From NCBI GenBank assembly GCA_945288535.1, contig CALYQQ010000002.1, forward strand, positions 124,001-188,000: 64,000 nucleotides of DNA, read 5' to 3'. Source of the stretch: an uncultured Enterobacterales bacterium. Its GTDB lineage: Bacteria; Pseudomonadota; Gammaproteobacteria; Enterobacterales; CALYQQ01. Under the pieces are notes generated by a model, which ran no database searches, had not been told where the DNA came from, and worked only from the letters and a program-made list of their open reading frames with translations. Of the stretch, positions 1 to 9,335 are shown one piece after another. Position 1 is the first letter of the stretch. Every line of letters starts with the position of its first letter. A program made the position numbers and the translations under genes.

Positions 1-809
1 ATGCGACTAATATTGTTGATGCAGACATTTCGATAGTAACAACCATAGCACTTGATCATACTGATTGGTTGGGCTCTGATCGTGAGAGTATTGGTAGAGA
101 AAAAGCAGGTATATTTAGATGTCGCCATCCAGCAATTGTTGGTGAGCAGGATATGCCCAAGAGTATTTCTACTTATGCAGATAATATTGGTGCATTATTA
201 AAACAAGTAGGTAAGGACTGGTATTATCAAATTAATGATAGCAGTTGGCAATGGTCTGGAAATAATCGTATTTATTATGATTTACCTATGCCACAGGTTC
301 CGTTAGCGAATGCCGCTACTGCACTGGCGGCGTTAAGTTATTCTTCCTTGGTTGTTAGCGAGAATGCAATAAAACAAGGCATTGCACAAGCCGCGTTGCC
401 AGGAAGATTTCAAATAATAAGCGATCATCCCAAAGTTATTTTTGATGTTGCACATAATCCCCATGCTTCTGCTCATTTAGCACTAAAATTAGAAAAAAAC
501 TCGTTTTCTATGGGTAAAGTAAGAGCAGTTGTAGCAATGTTAGCCGATAAAGATATTCAGGGAACGTTAAACAATATGTATTCTGTTGTCGATGAATGGT
601 ATTGTGCTCCTTTAGATGGTGCTCGAGGCACAAGCGTAGAACAGATTGCGTGTTATTTATCAAAACCTAAAATATTTAATAGTGTCGAAGAAGCGTGGCA
701 TAAAGCTTATATAGATGCAGATAAAAACGATACAATTATTGTCTTTGGTTCATTTCACACAGTAGCTAAAGTCATGGCAGTTATAAAGATGGAGAAAACA
801 GGTGACTAA
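1..809 (+). CDS. folC: Bifunctional folylpolyglutamate synthase/dihydrofolate synthase, C-terminal part
   Basis: FolC adds glutamate to dihydropteroate and folates in the cytoplasm. The reading frame is already open at base 3, so the N-terminal part and its P-loop lie outside the window. About 268 residues remain. They begin with the conserved block ATNIVDADISIVTTIALDHT, followed by TDWLG, then GREKAGIF, and later DVAHNPHASAHL, all typical of the Mur-ligase-like central and C-terminal domains. The TTG at 69 and later ATGs are internal codons, not starts. The stop overlaps the dedD start by 8 bases, as in the enterobacterial folC-dedD-cvpA order. Confidence 0.95.
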   Translation, partial: ATNIVDADISIVTTIALDHTDWLGSDRESIGREKAGIFRCRHPAIVGEQDMPKSISTYADNIGALLKQVGKDWYYQINDSSWQWSGNNRIYYDLPMPQVPLANAATALAALSYSSLVVSENAIKQGIAQAALPGRFQIISDHPKVIFDVAHNPHASAHLALKLEKNSFSMGKVRAVVAMLADKDIQGTLNNMYSVVDEWYCAPLDGARGTSVEQIACYLSKPKIFNSVEEAWHKAYIDADKNDTIIVFGSFHTVAKVMAVIKMEKTGD

Positions 810-1461
810 TCAGTTCAAGTATCGCATTGTAGGATCCATAATTGTAATTGCTTTAGGTGTCATTATTTTGCCTAATATTCTTGATGGTAAAAAAAAATAT
901 TATAAAGATCAACATGTCGCTATTCCATTGATGCCGGATAATACGCCATCTGAAACAGATGGCTTGCTTCCACCTGTGACAAGTTTGTTATCAGAAGATA
1001 ATCAAAATAATCAACCCCAATATAATAGAGAGTCTAATCCAGTTCTCAGCTCTTCTGATGAAACACAAAAAGCAGTAAGCTCAGCATCTACGCCCAAACC
1101 TGATAAAAATTTACCAAACGCACCGTCAACATCAATAACAACTAATAGTACTAGCATTGGAAGAGTGCCAAAAGAAACCAAAAGTGCCAAAGTAGACGCG
1201 ATGTCTGTTCCAATAGGTGAAGCCTGGGTTATTCAATTAGCGGCATTAAACAATGTTGATAAAGTTAATAAATTGATAGCGATACTAACCATGGCTGATT
1301 ATCAAGTTTATACACAACCTAAAATACTAGCACCAGGAAAAGTAACACGTATTTTTGTTGGACCTAATGTATCTAAACAAAAATTAGAACAAGATTTAGT
1401 CGAGTTAAAAAAATTAACAGGATTAGATGGCATTGTAATAAAATACACTATAGCAAGATAA
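802..1461 (+). CDS. dedD: Cell division protein DedD, SPOR domain
   Basis: This is a single-pass inner-membrane protein whose periplasmic SPOR domain binds denuded septal peptidoglycan. An N-terminal membrane segment (about residues 8-26) is followed by a long Ser/Thr/Asn/Pro-rich linker (about 45-130) and a SPOR domain from about 139 to the end, starting AWVIQLAALNN and including RIFVGPN. The start is GTG at 802, preceded by GGAG at 791-794 and overlapping the folC stop, which suggests translational coupling. Its length of 219 residues is close to the E. coli protein. Placement after folC supports the assignment. Confidence 0.93.
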   Translation: MTNQFKYRIVGSIIVIALGVIILPNILDGKKKYYKDQHVAIPLMPDNTPSETDGLLPPVTSLLSEDNQNNQPQYNRESNPVLSSSDETQKAVSSASTPKPDKNLPNAPSTSITTNSTSIGRVPKETKSAKVDAMSVPIGEAWVIQLAALNNVDKVNKLIAILTMADYQVYTQPKILAPGKVTRIFVGPNVSKQKLEQDLVELKKLTGLDGIVIKYTIAR

Positions 1462-1543
1462 TATTATTAAGCTTATTGTAGTTATGTTAAAGTGAGCAGA
1501 TGGTAGTATATTACGCTATTATTTAAATCAGTTGATTTATAGC

Positions 1544-1567
1544 TATGTTAAATCACAATTTAACATA
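1544..1567. promoter_or_regulatory. Perfect 10-bp inverted repeat upstream of cvpA
   Basis: The arms TATGTTAAAT (1544-1553) and ATTTAACATA (1558-1567) are perfect reverse complements separated by CACA. They lie about 47 bases before the cvpA start in the 153-base dedD-cvpA gap. The sequence does not resemble the PurR operator expected for an E. coli-like cvpA-purF unit. It may be an operator for another regulator or an RNA hairpin between dedD and cvpA. The function is unknown. Confidence 0.45.
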
Positions 1568-1614
1568 TTATATTAAGTATTACTTATTATTTTCACTATA
1601 GAGAGCGAGTTATT

Positions 1615-2118
1615 TTGGTCGATTGTATAATTTTGGCGGTTATTCTTCTTTCAGCGCTAATTAGCCTGATGAGGGGCTTTACTCGTGAGGTGCTATCTTT
1701 AGTCGTGTGGTTTTGCGCCTATTTTATTTCGAGTCATTTTTATGCTGAATTAACCAATTATTTTACATCAATTGATGATATAACACTTCGCAATGGTATC
1801 GCTATTGCAATCCTTTTTATCGCCACCTTAATTGTTGGTGGTGTCATTAATTACGTAATATGTTCATTTATTAAAGGCACAGGATTATCAAGCATAGATA
1901 GAATGTTAGGATTCTTTTTGGGCGCAGTGAGAGGGATATTAGTTGTTGTTGCTTTGCTATTTGTTCTCGACTCATTTACCGCTCTTCCACAAGAGAAGTT
2001 ATGGAAAGAGTCCCAGCTAATCCCTCATTTTCAGTATATAATTGAGTGGTTCTATGATTATTTACAAAATAATACAACTATACTAACACCGATAACAACG
2101 TCTTCTATCTCGCAATAA
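1615..2118 (+). CDS. cvpA: Colicin V production/purine-operon membrane protein CvpA
   Basis: CvpA is an inner-membrane protein with four hydrophobic segments, needed for colicin V export and envelope homeostasis in enterobacteria. The 167 residues match the family along the whole length, including LISLMRGFTREVLSLVVW, RNGIAIAILFIATLIVGG, GLSSIDRMLGFFLGAVRG and SQLIPHFQYIIEWFYDYLQ. The start used is TTG at 1615, with GAGAGCGAG upstream at 1601-1609; no ATG is available near the expected N-terminus. In E. coli cvpA is followed by purF and ubiX. Neither is present here, and the next gene is yfcH on the other strand. Confidence 0.92.
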   Translation: MVDCIILAVILLSALISLMRGFTREVLSLVVWFCAYFISSHFYAELTNYFTSIDDITLRNGIAIAILFIATLIVGGVINYVICSFIKGTGLSSIDRMLGFFLGAVRGILVVVALLFVLDSFTALPQEKLWKESQLIPHFQYIIEWFYDYLQNNTTILTPITTSSISQ

Positions 2119-2469
2119 AGTTATTATTGTCTGATAAATAATTTTAATAAGAGTGTTGATATAGGACTAACATATTAAATTTGTTGCTTAATAGGGTTAA
2201 TAGTATATTAACATTGGTATAAATGACGACTTGCCTTATATAAAGTAGGTTTATATTTATCTTGCATATATTTACTATGCTGGTAATAGAATGAATTATA
2301 GCCATTACATTTATTATCACTATAATACTCACAACTAGTGTTAATGCTCAAATGACTAATTGCTTATAAAATCGGGTTGCAATTAACTTTGAGCATAAGC
2401 TTTTTTCAATATCGGTGATAAAGTAATCTTCCATAATATATGATCTTTGTCATTTCATGAAACATTCAT
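2119..2469. other. Gap between cvpA and yfcH, no gene found
   Basis: This is 351 bases of AT-rich sequence. I see no open frame with a plausible start and no purF-like remnant. A 7-bp inverted repeat, GTTAATA (2196-2202) and TATTAAC (2206-2212), lies about 80 bases beyond the cvpA stop and could help end transcription, but it has no T-run. Confidence 0.6.
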
Positions 2470-3369
2470 TCAATTATAACAAATAGCTTGAAGTGCTTGG
2501 TAAATAAGCGGATAGCTAAATGAAAAATTTGCTTGTTGTAAATTTGCAGGAATAGCGCGTTGGCTATCTGTTACGAGCGAAGCACTTTCGCCCATAATGA
2601 GTCTTAATGTCCATGCCGGAATAGGAAAAACACAAGGTTTATGCAATATATCGGCTAACGTCTTACTAAATTCACTGTTAGTTACAGGATGTGGAGCGCA
2701 TAAATTAAATGGGCCATGTAATGTTGGCTGGGTTAATAAAAAATAGATTGCCTCAACAATATCATCAAGATGGATCCATGCCATATATTGTTGACCACCT
2801 GCAATAATTCCACCTAAACCACAACGAAATAAAGGTAATAATTTTGCTATTACACCACCGTGTCCAGCTAGAACAATGCTTGTACGAATACAACACACGC
2901 GTGTTTGTGTTGATTCCGCCTGTTTTGCAAGTTGTTCCCATTGAACACATAAGTCATGCGTAAAACCAGGATGCGGTAATGTTTGTTCGGTAATAACTTC
3001 ACTACCTTGTGAACCATAATAACCTATTGCGGATCCAGAAATTAATACTTCAGGAGGTTGGCGAGCTAATTTTATCCACTGACAAAGTTGTTCTGTAATT
3101 GTCCAACGGCTGAGACAAAGTTTCTGTTTTTGTTGTGTTGTCCAACGTTTATTTGCAATAGATTCGCCAGCGAGATTAATAATACCGTGAAATCGTATTT
3201 GATGATCTATATCTTGTAATGATTGATAACTTGTTACTTGATGAGAAAATATATCATCTGCGTGAGCTTTATTTCTAGTTAATATAGAAACAGAATAACC
3301 TTCTTTTAATAATTTTTTAGTTAATTTTTTACCAATGAGGCCGGTTGCCCCAGTAATTAAAATGTGCAT
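2470..3369 (-). CDS. yfcH: NAD-dependent epimerase/dehydratase family protein YfcH (SDR39U1-like)
   Basis: This is an extended short-chain dehydrogenase-type protein of 299 residues. The Rossmann dinucleotide motif GATGLIG is at residues 7-13, followed by the family-typical GIINLAGESIANKRW and SGSAIGYYGSQG. The C-terminal domain (DUF1731 type) contains FNLCAPHPVTN and the GE(S)ASLVTDSQRAIP block, which is highly characteristic of YfcH. The substrate is not established in the family. The gene is convergent with cvpA and divergent from yfcE, with 126 bases between the two starts. In E. coli yfcH is also near yfcD/yfcE. Confidence 0.93.
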   Translation of the reverse strand: MHILITGATGLIGKKLTKKLLKEGYSVSILTRNKAHADDIFSHQVTSYQSLQDIDHQIRFHGIINLAGESIANKRWTTQQKQKLCLSRWTITEQLCQWIKLARQPPEVLISGSAIGYYGSQGSEVITEQTLPHPGFTHDLCVQWEQLAKQAESTQTRVCCIRTSIVLAGHGGVIAKLLPLFRCGLGGIIAGGQQYMAWIHLDDIVEAIYFLLTQPTLHGPFNLCAPHPVTNSEFSKTLADILHKPCVFPIPAWTLRLIMGESASLVTDSQRAIPANLQQANFSFSYPLIYQALQAICYN

Positions 3370-3495
3370 AGTTTACCACCAAAGAGGAAATTATCAATTA
3401 AGCCGTTTAACTTCATATATCATATAATGTAAAATCAACTACTAAGAGTCTGGCATATGATTCAGATAAATTGAAATTATTGGGAGAAAATTGCC

Positions 3496-4041
3496 ATGAA
3501 GTTATTTTTTGCCAGTGATATACATGGATCCTTAATAGCAACTCAAAAAATAATCAAACAGTTTAAAGCGTCAAATGCTGATTGGATTATTTTATTAGGT
3601 GATATTCTTTATCATGGACCGCGTAATCCGTTACCCGAAAACTACGATCCAAAACAAGTCGCTGAATATTTAAATCAATATGCAGATAAAATTATTGCAG
3701 TGAGAGGGAATTGTGACAGTGAAGTTGATCAAATGATGTTAAAGTTTCCATTGATGGCTAATTGGCAACAAATTCTACTTTCTAAACGACGCTTATTTTT
3801 AACTCATGGTCATCACTATAGTGTTGAAAATCTACCCCCAATAGCGATTGATGATGTGTTTGTTTATGGACATACACATTTACCTCAAGCAGAAAAAGTA
3901 GCAGATATTTATTGTTTTAATCCTGGCTCAGCTAGTTTACCTAAAGGAGGTTACCCAGCAAGTTTCGGTGTAATGTCAAAAGACATGTTACAAGTATTGA
4001 CATTAGATGATGCACAACCAATGATTCAAATTAATTTCTAA
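3496..4041 (+). CDS. yfcE: Metallophosphodiesterase YfcE
   Basis: This is a cytoplasmic calcineurin-like metallophosphoesterase of 181 residues, near the usual 184. All metal-ligand blocks are visible: SDIHGS at 7-12, LLGD at 33-36, RGNCDSEVD at about 75-83, THGHHY and GHTHLPQ. The E. coli enzyme hydrolyses artificial phosphodiesters, and its natural substrate is not settled. The ATG is preceded by GGGAG at 3481-3485. It is followed after 14 bases by yfcD, so the two probably form one transcript. Confidence 0.93.
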   Translation: MKLFFASDIHGSLIATQKIIKQFKASNADWIILLGDILYHGPRNPLPENYDPKQVAEYLNQYADKIIAVRGNCDSEVDQMMLKFPLMANWQQILLSKRRLFLTHGHHYSVENLPPIAIDDVFVYGHTHLPQAEKVADIYCFNPGSASLPKGGYPASFGVMSKDMLQVLTLDDAQPMIQINF

Positions 4042-4055
4042 AAGGGCATAACTTA

Positions 4056-4589
4056 ATGACGGAACAAAAGTACCAACAGGATAATGAGAACATAGTAGAG
4101 TGGGTTGATATTGTTAATGAAAATAATGAAGTCGTCGCCCAAGCAACTCGTCAGGATATGCGTCGAAAAGTCTTACGACATAGAGCAACTTATATTGTTG
4201 TCCATGATGGTATGGGAAAAATTTTGGTACAAAAACGTACAAGTGACAAAGATTTTTATCCAAATTGGATGGATGTTACCGCCGGTGGTGTCGTAAAACA
4301 GGGTGAAAATATACTAGTATCTGCTCGCCGAGAAGCTGAGGAAGAATTAGGAATTGCAGATGTTCCTTTTGCGGAACATGGTACCTTTTATTTTGAATCT
4401 GATCAGTGTTGTGTTTGGGGAACATTATTGAGTTGTGTATGCCATGGTCCCTTTGCATTACAAGAAAATGAAATAGCAGCAGTTGAATGGCTTAGTGAGG
4501 AAGAGATCACTGAGCGGAAAAAAGAATTTACACCAGATTCGCTGTATGCTTTTTCATTATGGTTGAATCGAAGTAATCACTATAATTAA
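4056..4589 (+). CDS. yfcD: Nudix hydrolase YfcD
   Basis: This is a cytoplasmic Nudix-fold hydrolase of 177 residues, related to isopentenyl-diphosphate isomerase. The Nudix box is complete: GGVVKQGEN leads into [11 protein letters not shown], giving GX5E and REUXEEXG. Upstream, [20 protein letters not shown] and ATYIVVHD are typical of the YfcD group. The physiological substrate is unknown. It follows yfcE by 14 bases, consistent with a two-gene operon ending at the strong hairpin at 4640-4680. Confidence 0.92.
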   Translation: MTEQKYQQDNENIVEWVDIVNENNEVVAQATRQDMRRKVLRHRATYIVVHDGMGKILVQKRTSDKDFYPNWMDVTAGGVVKQGENILVSARREAEEELGIADVPFAEHGTFYFESDQCCVWGTLLSCVCHGPFALQENEIAAVEWLSEEEITERKKEFTPDSLYAFSLWLNRSNHYN

Positions 4590-4639
4590 CATAGAAATAT
4601 GATAACAAGATAAAAAATTATCACCTGTTCTTTCAGAAA

Positions 4640-4680
4640 GAATTTACGCAGCGATTCACTATTAGAGTCTGCGTAAATTC
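4640..4680. terminator. Bidirectional terminator between yfcD and gpmA
   Basis: A perfect 12-bp stem, GAATTTACGCAG (4640-4651) with CTGCGTAAATTC (4669-4680), and a 17-base loop lies between the convergent yfcD and gpmA stops. T-rich or A-rich flanks are short, so it may serve both directions with modest efficiency. Confidence 0.7.
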
Positions 4681-4691
4681 ATTTAACTAGA

Positions 4692-5447
4692 TTACTTAGT
4701 TGCTGCCCCTTGATTGGCAACAGCGGCAGCTTTCGCTGCAATCTCATCAGCATTTCCTAAATAGTAATGTTTAATAACATTCATATTTTCATCAAATTCA
4801 TACACTAAGGGCACCCCGGTAGGAATATTTAATTCTAGAATGGCATCTTCTGTCATATTATCTAAATATTTTACTAGTGCTCTCAGTGAGTTGCCATGTG
4901 CGGCAATAATAATTTTTTCTCCTTTATTCACTCGTGGTTTAATCACCGCATTCCAATAAGGTATAACCCGTTCAATCGTGAGTGCCAAACTTTCTGTTAA
5001 AGGTAATTCGGCATCTGTTAATCTTGCATAACGTGGATCACGACCAGGATAACGTTCATCATCTTTTGTAAGAGGTGGAGGGGTAATAGCAAAAGCACGA
5101 CGCCATAATTTTACTTGTTCATCACCATACTTTTTAGCAGTTTCTGATTTATTCAATCCTTGCAACGCACCATAATGACGTTCATTTAATTTCCATGATT
5201 TTTCAACCGGTAACCATTGTAGATCCATTTGGTCAAGAACACCCCATAACGTATGAATAGCACGTTTTAATACAGAAGTATAAGCAAAATCAAATGTAAA
5301 TCCTTCTTTTTTCAATAGCTGTCCCGCTGATTTTGCTTCATTACGACCTTTATCAGATAAATCTACATCGGTCCAACCTGTGAAACGGTTTTCTTTATTC
5401 CATTCACTTTCACCGTGCCTAATGAGTACTAACTTTGTAACTGCCAT
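4692..5447 (-). CDS. gpmA: 2,3-bisphosphoglycerate-dependent phosphoglycerate mutase
   Basis: GpmA interconverts 3- and 2-phosphoglycerate in glycolysis and gluconeogenesis. The phosphohistidine motif [10 protein letters not shown] is at about 8-17, followed by [23 protein letters not shown] and the second catalytic histidine in [16 protein letters not shown] are present. The length of 251 residues matches the enterobacterial enzyme of 250. The start has a GAGG ribosome site (reverse complement of 5455-5458), and a Fur-box-like sequence lies about 20 bases upstream. In E. coli galMKTE lies between gpmA and modF. Here that interval is an 870-base gap plus a small unrelated gene. Confidence 0.97.
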   Translation of the reverse strand: MAVTKLVLIRHGESEWNKENRFTGWTDVDLSDKGRNEAKSAGQLLKKEGFTFDFAYTSVLKRAIHTLWGVLDQMDLQWLPVEKSWKLNERHYGALQGLNKSETAKKYGDEQVKLWRRAFAITPPPLTKDDERYPGRDPRYARLTDAELPLTESLALTIERVIPYWNAVIKPRVNKGEKIIIAAHGNSLRALVKYLDNMTEDAILELNIPTGVPLVYEFDENMNVIKHYYLGNADEIAAKAAAVANQGAATK

Positions 5448-5467
5448 AATTGAACCTCGGTTTAAAA

Positions 5468-5486
5468 AATAATGAAAATCATTCTA
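5468..5486. promoter_or_regulatory. Fur-box-like operator upstream of gpmA
   Basis: AATAATGAAAATCATTCTA agrees with the 19-bp Fur consensus GATAATGATAATCATTATC at 15 of 19 positions and keeps its dyad core. It lies 21 bases upstream of the gpmA start. Iron-responsive, Fur-linked control of gpmA has been reported in E. coli (from memory), so a conserved function is plausible. Confidence 0.55.
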
Positions 5487-6322
5487 ATTTAAATTAGAAG
5501 TGAATACCAATTTGTTTTGTATCGTATTGAATCATTAATATCAATTTATTATTAGCTTTATCATTAGTAAGTAACTGACTATAATTGTGTACGTTGGTAG
5601 TAAATATTATCTGATGCTATAACGTAGTTTATAAATAATAAACAAGTTGTAATAGAATTAATTTAATTGACGATAAAGAACTAATAAGTTTATTTATAAA
5701 TAAATATAGTTTATTTATTTACATAGTTATCATTTAATCAATACTATTTTTAGTTAGCAAAAACGAAATATAGTTAATTTATCAAAAATGTCTTTTTATC
5801 AATATGATAAATAAGTCGAATTCAGCTTATTTATCGTATTAATTGTATGAGAATAAATTCTTTTTTATATAATTTAAATAAAATGAATTATAGTAAATAA
5901 AATGTATCTTTTTAATTAATAGAGTAAATAATCACTTTATTTATATACAAATATGTTATGATCATCGTGTAGATTTCTTAATTCATGATAAAATAACACG
6001 ATAATTCTTATAAAAATAAATTTATCATTCAGACGGCACTTTTTTAGTTGATAAAGGTATCTAGCTATTAACAAATATGATTATATAGTCTTATTGATGT
6101 AATTTTACTAATGACTTATCTTAGTGGGGGTAATATAGACCAATATTACTAATGAGGATTAGCATCTAAATAAAAGTTTAATAGATGAAAATGATAATAG
6201 TATTTACCGTACTATCACCTAGTAATAATGACTTATTGCTAGCAAGAAACCATAAGTCATCTTAGTTGAAAACTTTGCCATTTATGCTTTGCTTTTATAA
6301 AACACGTTATTAATGTTTATGG
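5487..6322. other. AT-rich gap where E. coli carries the gal operon; no gene found
   Basis: About 836 bases with stops in all frames and no convincing galMKTE remnant. Several short inverted repeats cluster near the right end: GTAATAT/ATATTAC (6130-6136 and 6143-6149), and CTAGTAATAA/TTATTGCTAG (6219-6228 and 6233-6242, one G-T pair). They may act as terminators for the minus-strand gene ending at 6323. Confidence 0.5.
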
Positions 6323-6814
6323 TTATCGATATAACCAGCCAACATATTTTATAGGTAATAGACTGTTTAAGCGGCGTGGCGGAGGCTCGAAAAAATAATT
6401 TATTTCTTTTATTGCGAGTAGTTGATAACTCTCAATTTTAATACGATCAATTTTGTGATCATTCATACCATATGCCACACTTTCAAAATAGGCAGTTTGC
6501 ATGCCATTATTGATAATCCAGTAGTGTGGATACCAATCAATTTTGGGTGCTAAAAAAGTGTAATGGCCGTTTTCTATCTGCATTTGAGTTGGTATTAAAA
6601 GATAGTATTTTTTCCATTGATTATTATCAGTAATGATATAAACATTATCTGTTACAAAAAATCGAATAGAAATCACAAATAATAACAATAAAGATAACGT
6701 AATTCGTCGTGATTTTTTAATTATTGGAAAAACCATTTCTACTATGAAGAGTATAAGGCACATTGCAGCAGCTATTCCAGCTAAGGATAAATATAACGCT
6801 GACTCTGATAGCAT
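6323..6814 (-). CDS. Small membrane protein of unknown function
   Basis: I do not recognise this 163-residue protein. Two hydrophobic segments are visible, at about residues 5-30 (LSLAGIAAAMCLILFIVEMVF) and about 38-55 (ITLSLLLLFVISIRFFV), separated by a basic loop KKSRR. The remaining roughly 105 residues form a polar, aromatic-rich domain, probably outside the cytoplasm, with a PPPRRLNSLLPIKYVGW tail. It lies downstream of modF on the same strand, 106 bases away, and could be co-transcribed, but nothing links it to molybdate uptake. The ribosome site is weak and the start is uncertain. Confidence 0.6.
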   Translation of the reverse strand: MLSESALYLSLAGIAAAMCLILFIVEMVFPIIKKSRRITLSLLLLFVISIRFFVTDNVYIITDNNQWKKYYLLIPTQMQIENGHYTFLAPKIDWYPHYWIINNGMQTAYFESVAYGMNDHKIDRIKIESYQLLAIKEINYFFEPPPRRLNSLLPIKYVGWLYR

Positions 6815-6920
6815 AGTAAATTAAAACCTCAAATTTTATAGATTATAGGGTAAATGTAATTAAATAAATTATAGTTAAGCTTGTAAGCAGATAAATAATT
6901 CTTGCTGATTGTCCATCTGT

Positions 6921-8411
6921 TTAATGTAGTTTTTCTATTTCATAGCGATAGCTTTCACCATAAGGAATAAAACTTAATCGATGAGTAATACAATCTGGAG
7001 CATCTTCGGCATAATGTGAAACAAATAGTAGTTGTGTATTGCCTTCGCGAATAAGTAAATTTATCCAATGTTTAACAAGTTGACGATTTATTGTGTCGAG
7101 TCCTTGTAATGGTTCGTCAAGAATTAATAGGGTAGGATGTTTAACAAGTGCTCGAGCGATGAGTACTAAACGTTGTTGCCCCCATGATAACGAACGAAAA
7201 GGCGTATCAGCTAAATGAGAAAATCCAAGTAAATTCAACCATTGCTGTGTTAAAAAGATTTGCCGATCAGAAACGGGTTGATAAACACCAATAGAATCAA
7301 AATAACCCGATAGTATGACTTGTTTTATATTGATATTGACCCGGTAATTTAAATGAAAATCACTACTCACATAGCCTATATGTTGTTTAATTTGCCAGAT
7401 AGTTTCTCCACTTCCGCGTTTACGACCAAATAAGGTTAAATCATTACTATAACCTTGTGGGTGATCGCCAGTGATTAAATTTATTAAAGTCGATTTACCC
7501 GCGCCATTTGGTCCAATAATTTGCCAATGCTCACCTGGCATAACATGCCAATTTAATCCATTAATAATAGGACGATTATTATAATGAACATAACCTTCTC
7601 GTAAGGAAATACGTGGCTGATCAATAGGTAATATTAATTGTGAATTACTTGTATCACATTGTGGTAATGATCTTTTTTGTTGCTGCTCAGCATAAGCTAT
7701 TTGCGCAATGAGTGTATCAGACATAATTTGTTGACGTACACCAGAACAAACTAAATGACACTCACTAAGTATCCCTACGTAGTCAACAAAATCAGGGAGT
7801 TCATCAAATCGATTTATGACAAGAATTAATGTAATATTATTTATTTTAATTAAATCTGCGAGTAATAAGGTAAGCTGTTGTCGCGATTTTATGTCTAATC
7901 CATCAAATGGTTCATCAAGAATGAGTAAATCGGGTTTGAGCATAAGGGTTCTACATAGCATCACTTTACGCGTTTCACCCGTTGAGAGGTATTTAAAATG
8001 TCGTTGCAATAGTGGTATGATACCAAATTGGTCAGCTAACTGTTTACAGTAATCATAATTTTGTTTATTTAATGGTAGCGATCCTAAAATGATTTGTTCT
8101 GTTGTTTTACCGATATCAGACTCATCTTTGCTTAATAAATCTGTGTTATTTCGTTGCCATTCTTTGGTAATTAATTGTAGTAATTGTTCAAATGACAATC
8201 GCGCAACCTTATTAAAGTTATTTGTATAACAACCCTCTAATTGAATAATATCATCAGAAAGAATTCGAGTGAGTGCTGATTTTCCACTACCATTACTACC
8301 TACAAATGCCCAGCTTTGTTTTTGCGCAATTTGAAGCGTTGGTATAGATAAAACATGATGATCACTTAATTTGAAGACACCATTTGTGATTACAAGTTTT
8401 TTCATTCTCAT
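6921..8411 (-). CDS. modF: Molybdate-associated double ABC ATPase ModF
   Basis: ModF is a cytoplasmic protein with two fused ABC ATPase domains, encoded next to modE in enterobacteria; its exact role is unresolved. Domain 1 has Walker A GSNGSGKS at 38-45, signature LSTGE and Walker B LLILDEPFDGLD. Domain 2 has GPNGAGKS, GDHPQGYSNDLTLFGR, signature LSWGQQ and LLILDEPLQGLD. The length of 496 residues is close to E. coli (490). The gene follows modE in the same direction with a 138-base spacer. The start may be M1 or M3. Confidence 0.95.
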   Translation of the reverse strand: MRMKKLVITNGVFKLSDHHVLSIPTLQIAQKQSWAFVGSNGSGKSALTRILSDDIIQLEGCYTNNFNKVARLSFEQLLQLITKEWQRNNTDLLSKDESDIGKTTEQIILGSLPLNKQNYDYCKQLADQFGIIPLLQRHFKYLSTGETRKVMLCRTLMLKPDLLILDEPFDGLDIKSRQQLTLLLADLIKINNITLILVINRFDELPDFVDYVGILSECHLVCSGVRQQIMSDTLIAQIAYAEQQQKRSLPQCDTSNSQLILPIDQPRISLREGYVHYNNRPIINGLNWHVMPGEHWQIIGPNGAGKSTLINLITGDHPQGYSNDLTLFGRKRGSGETIWQIKQHIGYVSSDFHLNYRVNINIKQVILSGYFDSIGVYQPVSDRQIFLTQQWLNLLGFSHLADTPFRSLSWGQQRLVLIARALVKHPTLLILDEPLQGLDTINRQLVKHWINLLIREGNTQLLFVSHYAEDAPDCITHRLSFIPYGESYRYEIEKLH

Positions 8412-8549
8412 TCCTTTTAGGTTTTATCATTCACTATTATTATCGGTTATGATAATACTGATATCTTATGTCCTTCTAAAAGTTATAATCTATTATTAAA
8501 CCATTAGTCATTATATGTTCATGAATATAAAAGGTGATAATGCCATATT

Positions 8550-9335
8550 TTATGCTAATGTAGCAATAATAATACTTTTTGCGGAAAAGTGAGCATAAAC
8601 TTTCTGAGCTAACTTCATGGGGGATTTTTGGTAAATATTTGTTGGAATAATAGAACATAATACTTGATCATTACCAATATTGATTAATAATTCCGTATCT
8701 TGGCTATTTTGCTGAATAGACTGGATTGTACCAAGCAGCTGATTTTCTGAATTAGCCATAGGATAAAGACTCAAATGGAGCCAAGGCGCTTTAATTAGGG
8801 CAATAACCTCTTTTCCTTCATGAAGTTGCAAACGTTTAGTGCTTTGTTGGGTTAATATTGCCGTTAAACATGTCTTTTGATCATTTAGCCGTAGATGCAA
8901 TACAACATTTATATTGTCTTGTTCAATATGGTCTATTTTTGCGAATAATTGATTGCGCGCACTAGTTTGAAGAGAGACGTGTGAAATAGCACCAAGTAAG
9001 CTCTCTAATGGTATACTTTCATCTTGTAAGATATGAAAAGCATTTTGTTGGAATTGCACTAATAAGTCATAAACTTTGATTAATCTTAAACTGTAAGGTG
9101 TCAATAATGCTCCACCACCGCCTTTACCGCCAACCATGGATTCAATTAAGGGTTGCTCTGCAATTTTATTCATTTCATTAATTGCATCCCATGCTGTTTT
9201 GTAACTAATTCCTATTCGTTTAGCAGCTTGTCTAATAGATCCTGTCGCAAAAATATTTTTTAGCAAAGCGATCCGACGTTCATCCGCAAATATACGATTG
9301 ACACATTTTAATGTTAAAAGAATTTCTGTGTTCAT
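8550..9335 (-). CDS. modE: Molybdate-responsive transcriptional regulator ModE
   Basis: ModE is a dimeric regulator that binds molybdate and represses modABC while activating some molybdoenzyme genes. The winged helix-turn-helix at about residues 20-80 contains GSIRQAAKRIGISYKTAWDAI and the glycine-rich VGGKGGGGALLT. Two C-terminal molybdate-binding Mop domains follow, each with the family pattern (TSARNQLFAKIDHI and LHEGKEVIALIKAPW; later a second copy to about 250). The length of 261 matches E. coli (262). It is divergent from modA, and a matching palindrome lies before modA. Confidence 0.96.
   Translation of the reverse strand: MNTEILLTLKCVNRIFADERRIALLKNIFATGSIRQAAKRIGISYKTAWDAINEMNKIAEQPLIESMVGGKGGGGALLTPYSLRLIKVYDLLVQFQQNAFHILQDESIPLESLLGAISHVSLQTSARNQLFAKIDHIEQDNINVVLHLRLNDQKTCLTAILTQQSTKRLQLHEGKEVIALIKAPWLHLSLYPMANSENQLLGTIQSIQQNSQDTELLINIGNDQVLCSIIPTNIYQKSPMKLAQKVYAHFSAKSIIIATLA

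Noticed and set aside
2144-2332. Minus-strand 62-codon frame in the cvpA-yfcH gap
   Set aside because: Low-complexity Ile/Asn-rich product expected from AT-rich DNA, no ribosome site.
5448-6322. tRNA, rRNA or insertion sequence in the larger gaps
   Set aside because: No cloverleaf with a GTTCRA loop, no conserved rRNA sequence, no transposase frame and no terminal inverted repeat with target duplication were seen here or in the other gaps.
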